NCBI GenBank assembly: GCA_036490175.1
Contig: DASXEJ010000363.1
Span: 1-58,608 of the forward strand
DNA from: Pirellulales bacterium
Lineage (GTDB): Bacteria; Planctomycetota; Planctomycetia; Pirellulales; JACPPG01
Direction: 5' to 3'
DNA length: 58,608 bases
In this document: positions 35,110-44,033 of the stretch, one piece after another
How the letters are laid out: each line of letters opens with the position of its first letter
How positions within the stretch are numbered: the stretch's first letter is position 1
Notes under the pieces: model-generated
The model's input: the letters and a program-made list of their open reading frames with translations, nothing else
Database searches by the model: none
Told to the model about the DNA's origin: nothing
Program-made: the position numbers and the translations under genes

Positions 35110-36171
35110 CTACTGCTTGAAGTTCAGCATCCACCACCCGTCGTCCCATTCGAGCATCACCTTGCGCCAGCCGAGCGGCACTTGCGGATACGGATAGAAC
35201 GGGCCGATGTACGGCCAGGCCGTGGGCGAGTATTGCCGAGGGTACGCCACCGCGGCATAGTTCGGCGCGGCCGCATAACTGGGCCAGGCGTAGTTCGGCA
35301 TGTGCGGCTGGTCATAGCGAGCTGGTGCTACGCCTCCGCCGACGGCAGGCACTGACATCGGCATAGGACCGCCGCCCCCACCGCCGCCCCCATATGGTCC
35401 GCCGCCCATGCCTCCCATCGCACCTGGTGGGCATTGCCCCATCATGGCACCGCCCGCTGCACCGGCCATCGCCAAGGGAGCCATGGCCATACGCATGGGC
35501 CCTGGCATTTGCCCCTGCATGGGTCCTTGCATTGGCCCTTGCATGGGTGGACCCTGCATTTGCGGAGCGGCCATTGCTTGGGCGTTGTCGCTTGGCGTGA
35601 ACGACTGCGGCGCGTTCTGCGAAACCTGTTGGATCGAATACGCGTTAGACGTTGCGCCGGACGGGCGTTTGGCCATGGCGTTAGGCTGTTTGGGTCGACG
35701 TTTGGTTGCCACTGCCTTGGTGTTGCCTGTCGCTTTGGCGCTGGCAGTGGATTGGGCCGGCAGCGACGGGTCCGGGAAGATCGTCTTGCGGACCGTGGTC
35801 ATTCCATCTTCCACAGCGTGCTGCGCGTCCTCGGCGATTTGGGCCGCCGCGACTTCAGCGTTGGAGGCTCTCGCCTTGGCCGCCTTGCTGCCGCCCTGTT
35901 TGATTTCGAGGTGATTAACCACCTTCGAAACGCCAGGCAACGCCGAGGTCATTTGGATTGCCTCGGCCATTTGCTCTTTGCTGGTGACGCGTCCTTCGAG
36001 AGACACGACGTCGCCCTTGGTCGTCACGCCAATGTTGTAATCCGACAGGCGGCCGCTGTCGCGCAGGACAGTTGCCACGGCCTGGGAAAACTCCTTGTTG
36101 TCGGCCGACGCGATGGCTGGCCAGACACTGGCGACCGCACAGGTCGCCAGCCCTAAGAAAAAGCGTCGCAT
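35110..36171 (-). CDS. Secreted BON-domain protein with Met/Gln/Gly/Pro repeats
   Basis: 353 aa from MRRFFLGLATCAVASV; GGGAGGGA precedes the ATG. Signal peptide to about residue 23. Residues about 25-95 form a BON domain (ADNKEFSQAVATVLRDSGRL ... VVSLEGRVTSKEQ), a module thought to bind phospholipid or keep the outer membrane intact. The middle is Ala/Lys-rich; the second half is low-complexity: short MQGP units repeated about five times, then glycine runs and Pro/Tyr-rich text (YPRQYSPTAWPYIGPFYPYP). Periplasmic or outer membrane. A strong terminator follows. Confidence 0.83.
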   Translation of the reverse strand: MRRFFLGLATCAVASVWPAIASADNKEFSQAVATVLRDSGRLSDYNIGVTTKGDVVSLEGRVTSKEQMAEAIQMTSALPGVSKVVNHLEIKQGGSKAAKARASNAEVAAAQIAEDAQHAVEDGMTTVRKTIFPDPSLPAQSTASAKATGNTKAVATKRRPKQPNAMAKRPSGATSNAYSIQQVSQNAPQSFTPSDNAQAMAAPQMQGPPMQGPMQGPMQGQMPGPMRMAMAPLAMAGAAGGAMMGQCPPGAMGGMGGGPYGGGGGGGGPMPMSVPAVGGGVAPARYDQPHMPNYAWPSYAAAPNYAAVAYPRQYSPTAWPYIGPFYPYPQVPLGWRKVMLEWDDGWWMLNFKQ

Positions 36172-36715
36172 GCTCCGTCCCTCCCTTTTCGATCGGCCGC
36201 GTGTAAGGATGCTTGGCGAAGGCCGCTCGGGCATTCCTTCGCATCAATGGCGGATACGTTGTGCGCGTTGTGTTCCTGCACCGACGGGCGCTAGAGTTCC
36301 CGGGCCGGATCCGCAAGCGCGAAGCCGCTGTGCATTCGCACGGAGCAATCGAGATCAGTACACGAAAGGCACTGCCAGAGGGCGGGCAGATCTCGCCACA
36401 TGGCGGACAGCCCGGAAGCTTTTGTCGAACCCCCTGCGCAACCTCCTGCACGATCGAATTGCCTGAGAATAGATTTCGACCTGAAGCTGTGCCGAAGGGA
36501 GCCTTTTTTTCGATTTTGCCGCTTTTGGCGGTTTTCCGGTCGCGCCCAGATTCCGCGAAGTGCAAGTTGCGGCACGCCGAACGGCGCGGGAATGCTGCTA
36601 TCACGGCGCAGCGGCGGAAAATCGAACCGGTTCAGATGCGAAAGCGCACCCCGGGCGGCCAAGGCGCGCGCACCCGCAGAATTTGGATAGAAGCCGTCGA
36701 GCGCAGACTACGATG
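36172..36715. other. Intergenic stretch, 544 bases
   Basis: Lies upstream of the BON gene and downstream of a small membrane-protein gene. Contains TTTTTT and similar tracts near 36505 but no clear gene, RNA or hairpin. Confidence 0.45.
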
Positions 36716-36997
36716 CTAGCGTGCCATCGCCTTGCGACCGTAGTCGAAATCCCAAACGGCGGCCAGCACCATCACCGCCAGCGTTGTGCCGCAAACGACA
36801 GATCCCGAGGGGCTCGTCAACGCTGCGGCCAGGGTCGTGGCGCCCACGAGCGCCATCAGCAGCAGAAAGACCCACTGCGAAGCAGGTTGGCGGTGCGAGC
36901 CTTGATGAACGCGTGCCAGCCAGGCACTGGCGAGGCCCAGGATTTGTATCGCGGCCAACCACCACAAAGGAAGAAACGGGCGTACTTCGTGTAGCAT
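36716..36997 (-). CDS. Small three-helix membrane protein
   Basis: 93 aa from MLHEVRPFLPLWWLAAIQI; GGAG is 5 bases upstream. Three hydrophobic helices: LWWLAAIQILGLASAWLA, WVFLLLMALVGATTLAAAL and GTTLAVMVLAAVWDF. Short charged loops between them. No family recognised; single gene. The upstream frame is open for another 33 codons, but that part is not hydrophobic and has no good ribosome site. Confidence 0.62.
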   Translation of the reverse strand: MLHEVRPFLPLWWLAAIQILGLASAWLARVHQGSHRQPASQWVFLLLMALVGATTLAAALTSPSGSVVCGTTLAVMVLAAVWDFDYGRKAMAR

Positions 36998-37238
36998 CGC
37001 GGCTCCACATCCATGCGGAAAAGCGAAAGCCAAGGTCGTGCCGCTCAGCGGGTCTGACACGACTTGGAAAAACGACCGCGGCCGGCACGCGGGCATGCCT
37101 GTATCGCGGGGCCGGCATCCTGCGCAGCCTCATGCGGCCCGCAGTAGCGAGTGGCGTGCCGCGGCGCAGTTTTTTTTCGCCTGTTGGACGCAAGCATTGG
37201 GCGAACTGCAATCGTCCCGCGTGTTTGCGCAAAAAAAA

Positions 37239-37270
37239 CCTCGACGCAGAGTTTCGTCTCTGCGTCGAGG
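37239..37270 (-). terminator. Strong rho-independent terminator
   Basis: Perfect 13-bp stem CCTCGACGCAGAG/CTCTGCGTCGAGG with a 6-base loop; on the minus strand it is followed by eight T. It lies 65 bases after the redoxin-gene stop. Confidence 0.9.
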
Positions 37271-37334
37271 CGTGTGGCATGCTAGCAGGTCTGGCGCAAT
37301 GCCGAACTTGCAGATTTTACAATCTACGTAGCGA

Positions 37335-39290
37335 TTACTTCTTGGCGCGATTGGCCGTCGCGGGACGCAGCAGATTGCCTACTTCACGTTCGAGCTCTGT
37401 GATGTGGACGCTGCGATTCACGACCTTGCCGTCCTTGCCCAAGAGGATCATCGTCGGCAGGGTCAGGATTCCCATTTCGTTAGCCAAGCGGCTGTCGAGT
37501 CCGCCTGGCTCGAACAATTGCGGCCAGAGGAGCTTGTGGTTCGCCAGGTACTCCTTGAGATCTTCCGGTTTGTTGTCGAGGCTGACGCCAATGATGATCA
37601 GTCCATCCTTGGCGAACTCGGCCTGTACTTCCTTGAGTTGGGCCAGGTCGACGACGGCCGGCTCGCACCACGTGGCCCAATACTGGATCAGCACGGCCTT
37701 GTCCTTGAACTGGGCCACGTCGATCTTGGGATTCTTGAGGTTGATGGCCGGGTTGACGTTGTTCCCCTGGACACGAATCACCTTGCCGACGCTATCCAAG
37801 CGAACGACGGCGCCCGCAGCTTTTTTGGCCGTGCCCGAATCGGGGAAGTTCGATCGGATTTCGCCGTACCACTTCTTGGCTTCGTCATCCTGGCCGGCGA
37901 ACTCTTGGGCCATGGCCAACTGCAACATAGCCTCGGGCGTGTCAGCGGCCTTGGGGTGATCTTTGACGAACTTTTCGAGGTTTGCCAGCCAGGCCGCCTG
38001 CACCTTGCTGAAGTCTGCATTTGGTGCCGAAAGATCGCGACCATATTGCGCCGACAGGTAACGGAACTCGACGTAGGATGCCAGCTCTTCGCCGGCTGGA
38101 TCCTTGGCCAGTTTGGCGTGCAATTCCGCCAATCGTTCGACGCCGGCGGGCCAATTACCCGACTGCACTGTGGCGCTCATGAAGTCAGCAGCCTGCCGGA
38201 TCCACTGCGACCGATCCTCGGGCGATGTGACAATGCTGGCAATCTCTTGCAGGATGCGTGCCTTCTGGCCGGCGATTTCGCCCTGTTCCGCGGGATTAGC
38301 CGCCTCGTCCGCCAGCTTATCGAGGCGTTCTAGCTCTTGAAGAAGTTTCGGCGGCGGGCCGCCGGCCGAGGCGCTATCGCCATTCTCGTCGCGTTCGCCG
38401 GTACGGGGTGCCGAGAACATGCCGTTATTGGCCAGTTCGGCGTTCCCTTCTCCTTCGATTTGCGGCGGAGCGATCAGTCGCCAGGTATCGCCCACGCGCA
38501 CCAGGGTGCCCAATTGCAGTTGAATGTGCTTGCCGCCACTCTCGGCGACGACCACGGCGTTCTCGTAGACCATCAGATCCTTGGTCGATCCATCGGTGCC
38601 GGCCGGAACCATGCCCGGCCGCGAGCCGCCGAATTGCATCCAGCGGCAATCGCCCGCGAGTGCCTTTTGGCTGGCAGTCAGTTTGCGGAAGTCTTCGGGC
38701 GCGGCCGTGAGCTTGGCCTTCAACTCGTCGCTCTTGGCGTCGCTCAGGCCGAGGGCCTTCAGCTCGTCGGCCGCGAGCAGCAAGCGGCTAAAGCGCGCGG
38801 CGTCTTTTTCGGCCAAGGCACGTACCAATTCGTCGCTGGCCTCTTCGGCAGAGATCTCTTTCCAGCGGTCGATCTTGCCGTCTTCGTTCGTATCGATGCC
38901 CCAGCGTACGCCGGCCGTGTTGAACCAGCGGCATTGATCGGGCTTGCCGTTGAAATCGGCATCGATGTCGCGATAGACCTCGAGACCGTCGACGTAATAG
39001 CTCCACTGGTCGACGACGTTGTCGGCGTTCGTATCGACAAAGCGCCGCAGCATCTGGCCCGCCTTATCGCGAATCACCCAGCCGGTTTGATTATTGAACT
39101 TCTCGGCTTTGATCGTGCATTTTTCGATGTCTTCCTTGTCGGGCAAGGAGTAGTCGACGTTCTTTTGAGTCGGCGTCAGCTTGAGGGCGTCGGCGACCGT
39201 CGGACCGGCCTGGGCCGTTTCGCTGGCAAGCGCCGCCAGCATTAAGGTCGCGACTCCACTCGAACGGCGAATGTAGACGGCGATAGACAT
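37335..39290 (-). CDS. Exported TlpA-like redoxin with Ca-binding-like loops; single-Cys active site
   Basis: 651 aa from MSIAVYIRRSSGVATLML; GGAAA is 9 bases upstream. Signal peptide to about residue 28. Residues about 75-150 contain three DxNxDxxxD-type loops (DTNADNVVD, DIDADFNGKPD, DTNEDGKID), like EF-hand or thrombospondin-3 calcium loops. A helical, partly TPR-like middle follows. The last 130 residues are a TlpA/thioredoxin domain. Its active site reads WCEPA, so the second Cys of CxxC is replaced by Ala: Cys at about 542 remains. It cannot form an intramolecular disulfide and may act as a monothiol or peroxidase-like protein. Periplasmic. Confidence 0.85.
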   Translation of the reverse strand: MSIAVYIRRSSGVATLMLAALASETAQAGPTVADALKLTPTQKNVDYSLPDKEDIEKCTIKAEKFNNQTGWVIRDKAGQMLRRFVDTNADNVVDQWSYYVDGLEVYRDIDADFNGKPDQCRWFNTAGVRWGIDTNEDGKIDRWKEISAEEASDELVRALAEKDAARFSRLLLAADELKALGLSDAKSDELKAKLTAAPEDFRKLTASQKALAGDCRWMQFGGSRPGMVPAGTDGSTKDLMVYENAVVVAESGGKHIQLQLGTLVRVGDTWRLIAPPQIEGEGNAELANNGMFSAPRTGERDENGDSASAGGPPPKLLQELERLDKLADEAANPAEQGEIAGQKARILQEIASIVTSPEDRSQWIRQAADFMSATVQSGNWPAGVERLAELHAKLAKDPAGEELASYVEFRYLSAQYGRDLSAPNADFSKVQAAWLANLEKFVKDHPKAADTPEAMLQLAMAQEFAGQDDEAKKWYGEIRSNFPDSGTAKKAAGAVVRLDSVGKVIRVQGNNVNPAINLKNPKIDVAQFKDKAVLIQYWATWCEPAVVDLAQLKEVQAEFAKDGLIIIGVSLDNKPEDLKEYLANHKLLWPQLFEPGGLDSRLANEMGILTLPTMILLGKDGKVVNRSVHITELEREVGNLLRPATANRAKK

Positions 39291-39642
39291 CGTGCGATTT
39301 CCTTTTCTGACCAAATAGCATCCCAAGCGCAGCGCAAACCTATGTGGGTTGATCTTCGGCCGGTCCGATCGGGTAACATGATTGAATCGTAGCGATTTTC
39401 CGGGTCTGAGACCGGTCCCCCACCTGCGGCCGGTACGCTGTCGGGCGAGCGGTAATTCGCGGGCGGATTTGCACAAGAAGAGCGAATCACGCCGGCTGGG
39501 ATGAGGGCGTAGACCAGCGGTTTGACAGCGTTAGCCCGGGACATAGAATAGCCGGTTCGCGGTAAATTCCCGGCGAGACGCCCGAGGCGCCTCCGCTGGC
39601 ATCGGACGCTCGCAGCGCCGAACGCCATTGGGGCAACCGTGC
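39291..39642. other. Intergenic stretch, 352 bases
   Basis: Contains the promoter region of the redoxin gene on the left. Nothing else clear before tRNA-Ile. Confidence 0.45.
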
Positions 39643-39716
39643 GGGCGCATAGCTCAGTTGGTTAGAGCGCGGCCCTGATAAGGCCGAGGTCCCAAGTTCG
39701 AGTCTTGGTGCGCCCA
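39643..39716 (+). tRNA. tRNA-Ile (anticodon GAT)
   Basis: Cloverleaf with acceptor GGGCGCA/TGCGCCC, anticodon stem CGGCC/GGCCG around loop CTGATAA (anticodon GAT) and T-loop TTCGAGT. CCA is not encoded. It pairs with tRNA-Ala 163 bases downstream; the pair normally sits in rRNA spacers but no rRNA is here. Confidence 0.95.
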
Positions 39717-39879
39717 TTTTGTCTCATACCCGGGCGGCTGGGGAAACCCGTTCGGGCCGCCCGCACGTGGTGGCAAAGCTGGTAGCGGTGCTACGACAAC
39801 GCGACCGCCGCGCTATTGTCACTACTGCGTTACGATGAGAGCCTTTGCAGACACGGGCAGGAACGGAAGATTGTTTTTT

Positions 39880-39952
39880 GGGGACGTAGCTCAATTGGGA
39901 GAGCACCGGCTTTGCAAGCCGGGGGTTGAGGGTTCGATCCCCTTCGTCTCCA
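39880..39952 (+). tRNA. tRNA-Ala (anticodon TGC)
   Basis: Acceptor GGGGACG/CGTCTCC, anticodon stem CCGGC/GCCGG around loop TTTGCAA (anticodon TGC) and T-loop TTCGATC. CCA is not encoded. Possibly one transcript with tRNA-Ile upstream. Confidence 0.95.
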
Positions 39953-40462
39953 CTTTTGCGTTGCAGTGGTTCTGGAAGTCCGTCGCCTTACCGAATGCTT
40001 CGGATTGTCGCATTACCGAAGCTTGATTTCTCGTTGTGACGGGAGAGTGTTCGGCGGGCGTTCGCCATGACAGCGCGCGGCCAATTGAAGTTGACCGTGG
40101 CCCATCAAAACAGATACAACGTCGGTGCTTCGCATTAGGGCGGTAGCCCCTGTAGCAACGAGCAAAGCTGCTGATATTCAGCCGGCGCGCATCCTCGCAT
40201 CTGGGAAAAAAAAAGGGGCCGCTCTTGACTTGATTTCAGTTCAAGTCTCCACGCGTCGGCCCAGTCGACAAATAACGTCAGTAGCGCAATCACGCCAGGG
40301 TGCGTACCCCATTGACCGGTGTCAAGTACGTTCGTCGGTCTTCACAGAGGCCAATTCCCTTGCGAGTTGCCGTACCGGTTTGCAGGCGCCCGCGCCAATC
40401 CGACGACACGAAGTTCGGCGGCTGTGCTCTGCTTAGGATCATTACTGACGGAGCCATCACGA
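39953..40462. other. Intergenic stretch with a small inverted repeat, 510 bases
   Basis: Upstream of the PEP-CTERM gene. GACTTGA/TCAAGTC forms an inverted repeat with a 7-base spacer at 40227-40247; an A-run (aaaaaaaaa) lies just before it. It could be an operator. No gene seen. Confidence 0.4.
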
Positions 40463-41617
40463 ATGTGGTACTGGATCTTGCGTCTCATGCCAGTCGTCTT
40501 GGTCGCACTGTTGAACACGGGACTGTCCAGCGCCATCACGTACAATGTTACAGACCTTAACACGCTGCCGGGCGATGCGTCCAGCATCGCGTATGGAATC
40601 AATGATAATGGTCAAATCGTTGGCAAGTCGGGCGCCTTCGAGAATGGCAACTTTATCGGTCGTGCATTTCTGTATCAGGCCGGTTCAATGCTCCAGCTGA
40701 GCGGCCCCAATAGTGCCGCCAACGGCATCAATAACGATGGCGACGTGGCGGGTGCTGTCGGACCGAGCGCCTCTTTGTATAGCGGCGGGATCATGCAAAA
40801 CATCGGCGCGCTGCTGCCCCCCAGCCCTATATATCAGTCGAGCATCGCAACGGCCGTCAACGCCGGTGACCAGGTCGTCGGCTATAGGACTTACATGCAA
40901 GGCGAAGGCTTCGTGCAAGATGCGTTCCTGTATAGCGCTGGAACGGCGGTGGAATTTCATTCGTTGGGGTTGCCCAATGGCAGTGTTGCCTACGGAATCA
41001 ACACGGCCGGCAACGTTGTAGGTACTGGATCATCCGACACTTATTTCAACCACGCCTTCCTGTACGACGGCACCTCGGTACACGACCTCGGAACTCTCGG
41101 CGGTCCCACGAGCACCGCATATGGCATCAACGACAACGGTGATGTCGTCGGGAGCGCTGATCAACATGAAATCTTCGGTACGAACCAACCGGGCGCCTTC
41201 CTGTACAGCGGCGGTGCGATGCACTATCTCGGCTCGCTAGGCGTTTTCCCGGACCCAATGCTCCCTTTACCGAGCGAGGCGCTCGCCATTAACAATAGCG
41301 GCGAGATCGTCGGCGATGCATTTGTAATTTCAGATGTGGGGATGCACGACGAGGTTATACATGCGTTCGTCTACGCTGGCGGTACGATGACAGACCTCAA
41401 TACCCTGATTGACCCGAACTCGGGCTGGGTCCTCGAAAAAGCGACCGCTCTGAATGATCTTGGGCAGATTGTCGGCTATGGCATGCTGGCCAACGGCCAA
41501 ACGCACGCCTTTCTATTGACCCCCGTGCCGGAACCAGCGACGCTCATCCTGGCAGTTCTCGGCGTCAGCATTACTTGCGTTCGTCATGCGCGCAAGAGGG
41601 ACCTATCTATCGTTTAG
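40463..41617 (+). CDS. PEP-CTERM-anchored extracellular protein with HAF repeats
   Basis: 384 aa from MWYWILRLMPVVLVALL; GGAG lies about 11 bases upstream. Signal peptide to about residue 25. The body is about seven tandem HAF-type units, each roughly 50 residues (GINDNGQIVG, FLYSGG, HDLGTLGG and variants), expected to build a beta-propeller-like fold. The end is a PEP-CTERM sorting signal: VPEPATLILAVLGVSI, then a basic tail. PEP-CTERM proteins are processed by exosortase and anchored or released at the surface. No exosortase gene is in the window. Confidence 0.88.
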   Translation: MWYWILRLMPVVLVALLNTGLSSAITYNVTDLNTLPGDASSIAYGINDNGQIVGKSGAFENGNFIGRAFLYQAGSMLQLSGPNSAANGINNDGDVAGAVGPSASLYSGGIMQNIGALLPPSPIYQSSIATAVNAGDQVVGYRTYMQGEGFVQDAFLYSAGTAVEFHSLGLPNGSVAYGINTAGNVVGTGSSDTYFNHAFLYDGTSVHDLGTLGGPTSTAYGINDNGDVVGSADQHEIFGTNQPGAFLYSGGAMHYLGSLGVFPDPMLPLPSEALAINNSGEIVGDAFVISDVGMHDEVIHAFVYAGGTMTDLNTLIDPNSGWVLEKATALNDLGQIVGYGMLANGQTHAFLLTPVPEPATLILAVLGVSITCVRHARKRDLSIV

Positions 41618-41655
41618 TAGCCGGTCCATTGCTGAAATAGAAAACGCGGCCGGCC

Positions 41656-42747
41656 TTACTGGGCCATCACGACCTGCGCCGGATTGATTGCCTGATACTT
41701 CCCTTTGTGCGCTGTGATCTCGAAGGCTTGCGGGACCGATTCGATCCCTTCGAGGATGTGCGTGATCGTCGGCTTCATGCGAATCCGCCCGGACGCGACC
41801 AGCCGCACGGTGTGTTCCAAATGCGCGTGTGTGCTGACGTCGGGGAAGACGTAGCGCAGGCTGCGCTCGCGCATCTGGTCGACGTTCAATTCCAGCGGGC
41901 CGCCGAAGAATGACACGCCCACGATCTTGCCGCCCGAGCGCACAGCGTCGAGGGCCTGAATGAGCGTTTGATGGCCAGCCAGGCCCTGCTTGGGACTGCC
42001 GCCGGCGCATTCGAAGACGACATCCGCGCCGATGCCGTGGGTCAGCTCGCGGATTGTGGCGACGACGTCGCAAGTGCGGGCATTCAGCGCATGATCCGCT
42101 CCCAGCGCGCGCGACATCTCGCACGCTTCGTCACGAACATCGACCGTGATGATTTGACCGGCACCGCTAAGCCGCGCGACCTGCAAGCACTCGATGCCCA
42201 TGCTCCCTTGGCCGAAGATCGCTACGCTGTCGCACATTTGCAGGCCGGCCGTCTCGACGGCCGCCACACTATCGCTCAACGATTGCAGGCAGGCCGCTTC
42301 GCTATCGTCGATGCGGTCGTCGACCTTCACCAGAGCGATTTCCGGCAAGGCCGCCAACTCGGCAAAGCAGCCGGGCAGATCGAACCCCAGCACCGGCCCA
42401 AGACGGCACAATTGGCTGCGCTCGGACCGACATTGCGGGCACTTGCCGCAGGGCAACTTGGCCCGCGCCGCCACGCGGTCACCGGGCTGAAACCGGGTCA
42501 CATCGCGGCCCACCTCGACGATGCGGGCACAGAACTCATGGCCGAACAATTGCAGCGGGGCTTCGGTATCAAGGCGCCGCTTGACGCGCTCGTAGGCCAG
42601 CGTTGGTATGCCCTGCGCCAACTGCGCCTCGGTAACGCTGGGCTGCACATAAAGCGGCCGGGCAATCACGTGATCCGGTTGCAACGCCGGCTCAGGAATG
42701 TCGTCGAGCCGCATATCGCCAAACCCATGGAAACGCCAGGCTTTCAT
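41656..42747 (-). CDS. Zinc-dependent medium-chain alcohol/polyol dehydrogenase
   Basis: 363 aa. GHE (about residues 69-71) is the catalytic-zinc motif. The structural-zinc cluster is CGKCPQCRSERSQLC, with four Cys. The nucleotide fold is VAIFGQGSMGIECLQVARLSGAG (Rossmann glycine motif). Oxidises an alcohol or polyol with NAD(P)+; closest in appearance to threonine- and sorbitol-dehydrogenase types. Substrate unknown. Single gene, convergent with the PEP-CTERM gene. Confidence 0.87.
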   Translation of the reverse strand: MKAWRFHGFGDMRLDDIPEPALQPDHVIARPLYVQPSVTEAQLAQGIPTLAYERVKRRLDTEAPLQLFGHEFCARIVEVGRDVTRFQPGDRVAARAKLPCGKCPQCRSERSQLCRLGPVLGFDLPGCFAELAALPEIALVKVDDRIDDSEAACLQSLSDSVAAVETAGLQMCDSVAIFGQGSMGIECLQVARLSGAGQIITVDVRDEACEMSRALGADHALNARTCDVVATIRELTHGIGADVVFECAGGSPKQGLAGHQTLIQALDAVRSGGKIVGVSFFGGPLELNVDQMRERSLRYVFPDVSTHAHLEHTVRLVASGRIRMKPTITHILEGIESVPQAFEITAHKGKYQAINPAQVVMAQ

Positions 42748-42868
42748 CGTTCGATCCTAAATGCCTAAACAAACTTCAATCCGACGCTGTGCCACTCGAA
42801 TAGTCCAAGTACCGAACCTGCTGCGGTCGATTTGTGCTCACAAAAAATGTAAGAGAATAATTCCGAAG

Positions 42869-42932
42869 CACGAATCACGCGAATGAGATTTCCACGTACA
42901 CGTCTTTATTCGTGCAATTCGTGTGATTCGTG
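42869..42932. repeat. Large imperfect inverted repeat with ATTCGTG units
   Basis: CACGAATCACGCGAAT (42869-42884) and ATTCGTGTGATTCGTG (42917-42932) are complementary except at one position, across a 32-base loop. Further ATTCGTGCA text lies between the arms. It lies in the gap between an alcohol-dehydrogenase gene and the NHL gene. Could be an interspersed intergenic element; see findings. Confidence 0.7.
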
Positions 42933-43013
42933 GCTAATAAATTGTTGTCCTGATTCCCGCTGCGAGTCCCTGTGCCTCCGAGCCTCCGTGGTGCAATTCT
43001 GCGACTGCCGCTC

Positions 43014-44033
43014 TTAATGGCGCGTAAATTTCTGCAACGTATGGCAATCGGGCGAGACCAGCCCGCGGTTGCCGCCGGCGGACATGACGACTTCGGCGAC
43101 GTAAATGTCGCCGCGCGAGTCGACCCAAATGTCGTGCGGCGCGAAGAAATCGCCAGCAGCGCACGGGTCGTCGCCGCCCCCCCATCGCGCGCGCAGCTTT
43201 CCGCTGCGATCGAAAATACTTACTCGTCCGCCAGTGGCATCGGGGCTGGGGGCAACCGTGCCAGGCCACATGCCGGCGCGATAGCCCAACTCGGCTACGA
43301 ACACATCGCCCGTGGGATCGATAAACACCTGGCACGGTCGAGCGATTTCGGTCCACTCGTCGCGATAGACACCATCCGCCGAGAAGCGCTGGATGCGGCT
43401 ATTCTCTCGGTCGGCCACATAGACGGTTCCCGCCGCGTCGACAGCAATGCCATGCGGCACACGGAACTGTCCCGGCCCGCTTCCCGGTTCTCCCCAGGAG
43501 AGGATCAATTCCCCGTTGGGGGCAAACTTGTGAACCCGCGCGTTGCCATAGCCGTCGGCCACATAGATTGCGCCGTCGGGGGCGAGCGCCAGGTTGGTAG
43601 GAAAATGAAATGGCCGGCCGGCATGCGTGATCGTGCGAAAATCAATGCTCGTGGCGCCCGTGTCGGCAGGACGCCCGCTCGTGCCCAGCGTGAGCAGCAG
43701 TTTCCCTTCGGGCGTAAATTTGCGCACCGTATGGTCGAGGTCATCGGTCGTGTACACAGAGTCGTCGGGCCCGATGAAGATGCCATGCGCGCGGGCGAAC
43801 ATCCCCGTGCCCCACGACCGCAAAAAAGTGCCGTCCGCGGCGAACACGATCACCGGCTGCTCACCCCGGTTGAAAACGTAGACCTGGTCGTGGCCGTCGG
43901 TGGCGATGGCCGAGACCTCCGTCCACTTGTAGCCCGCTGGCAATTGGGCCCAACGGTCGCAAGCCTCGTAGCCGAAGTCGCGGCAACTACCTGTCGTCAG
44001 CGCAGAATTTTCGAGAGGGGGTCTGCTCGTCAT
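43014..44033 (-). CDS. NHL-repeat beta-propeller protein
   Basis: 339 aa. The ATG overlaps the TGA of the MFS gene (ATGA). About six NHL units of 45-60 residues, each with the pattern D-G-x-V/I-Y-V-A-D-x-x-N-x-R-I/V-x-x-F (e.g. GTVYVADRENSRIQRFSADG; GAIYVADGYGNARVHKFAPNG). It resembles the peptidyl-alpha-hydroxyglycine lyase-like NHL proteins of planctomycetes. No signal peptide. Translationally coupled to the MFS carrier, so it may handle the carrier's substrate. Confidence 0.83.
   Translation of the reverse strand: MTSRPPLENSALTTGSCRDFGYEACDRWAQLPAGYKWTEVSAIATDGHDQVYVFNRGEQPVIVFAADGTFLRSWGTGMFARAHGIFIGPDDSVYTTDDLDHTVRKFTPEGKLLLTLGTSGRPADTGATSIDFRTITHAGRPFHFPTNLALAPDGAIYVADGYGNARVHKFAPNGELILSWGEPGSGPGQFRVPHGIAVDAAGTVYVADRENSRIQRFSADGVYRDEWTEIARPCQVFIDPTGDVFVAELGYRAGMWPGTVAPSPDATGGRVSIFDRSGKLRARWGGGDDPCAAGDFFAPHDIWVDSRGDIYVAEVVMSAGGNRGLVSPDCHTLQKFTRH

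Noticed and set aside
40227..40247. Inverted repeat GACTTGA...TCAAGTC
   Set aside because: 7-bp arms only; could arise by chance and is not beside a promoter I can see. Listed in the gap entry only.
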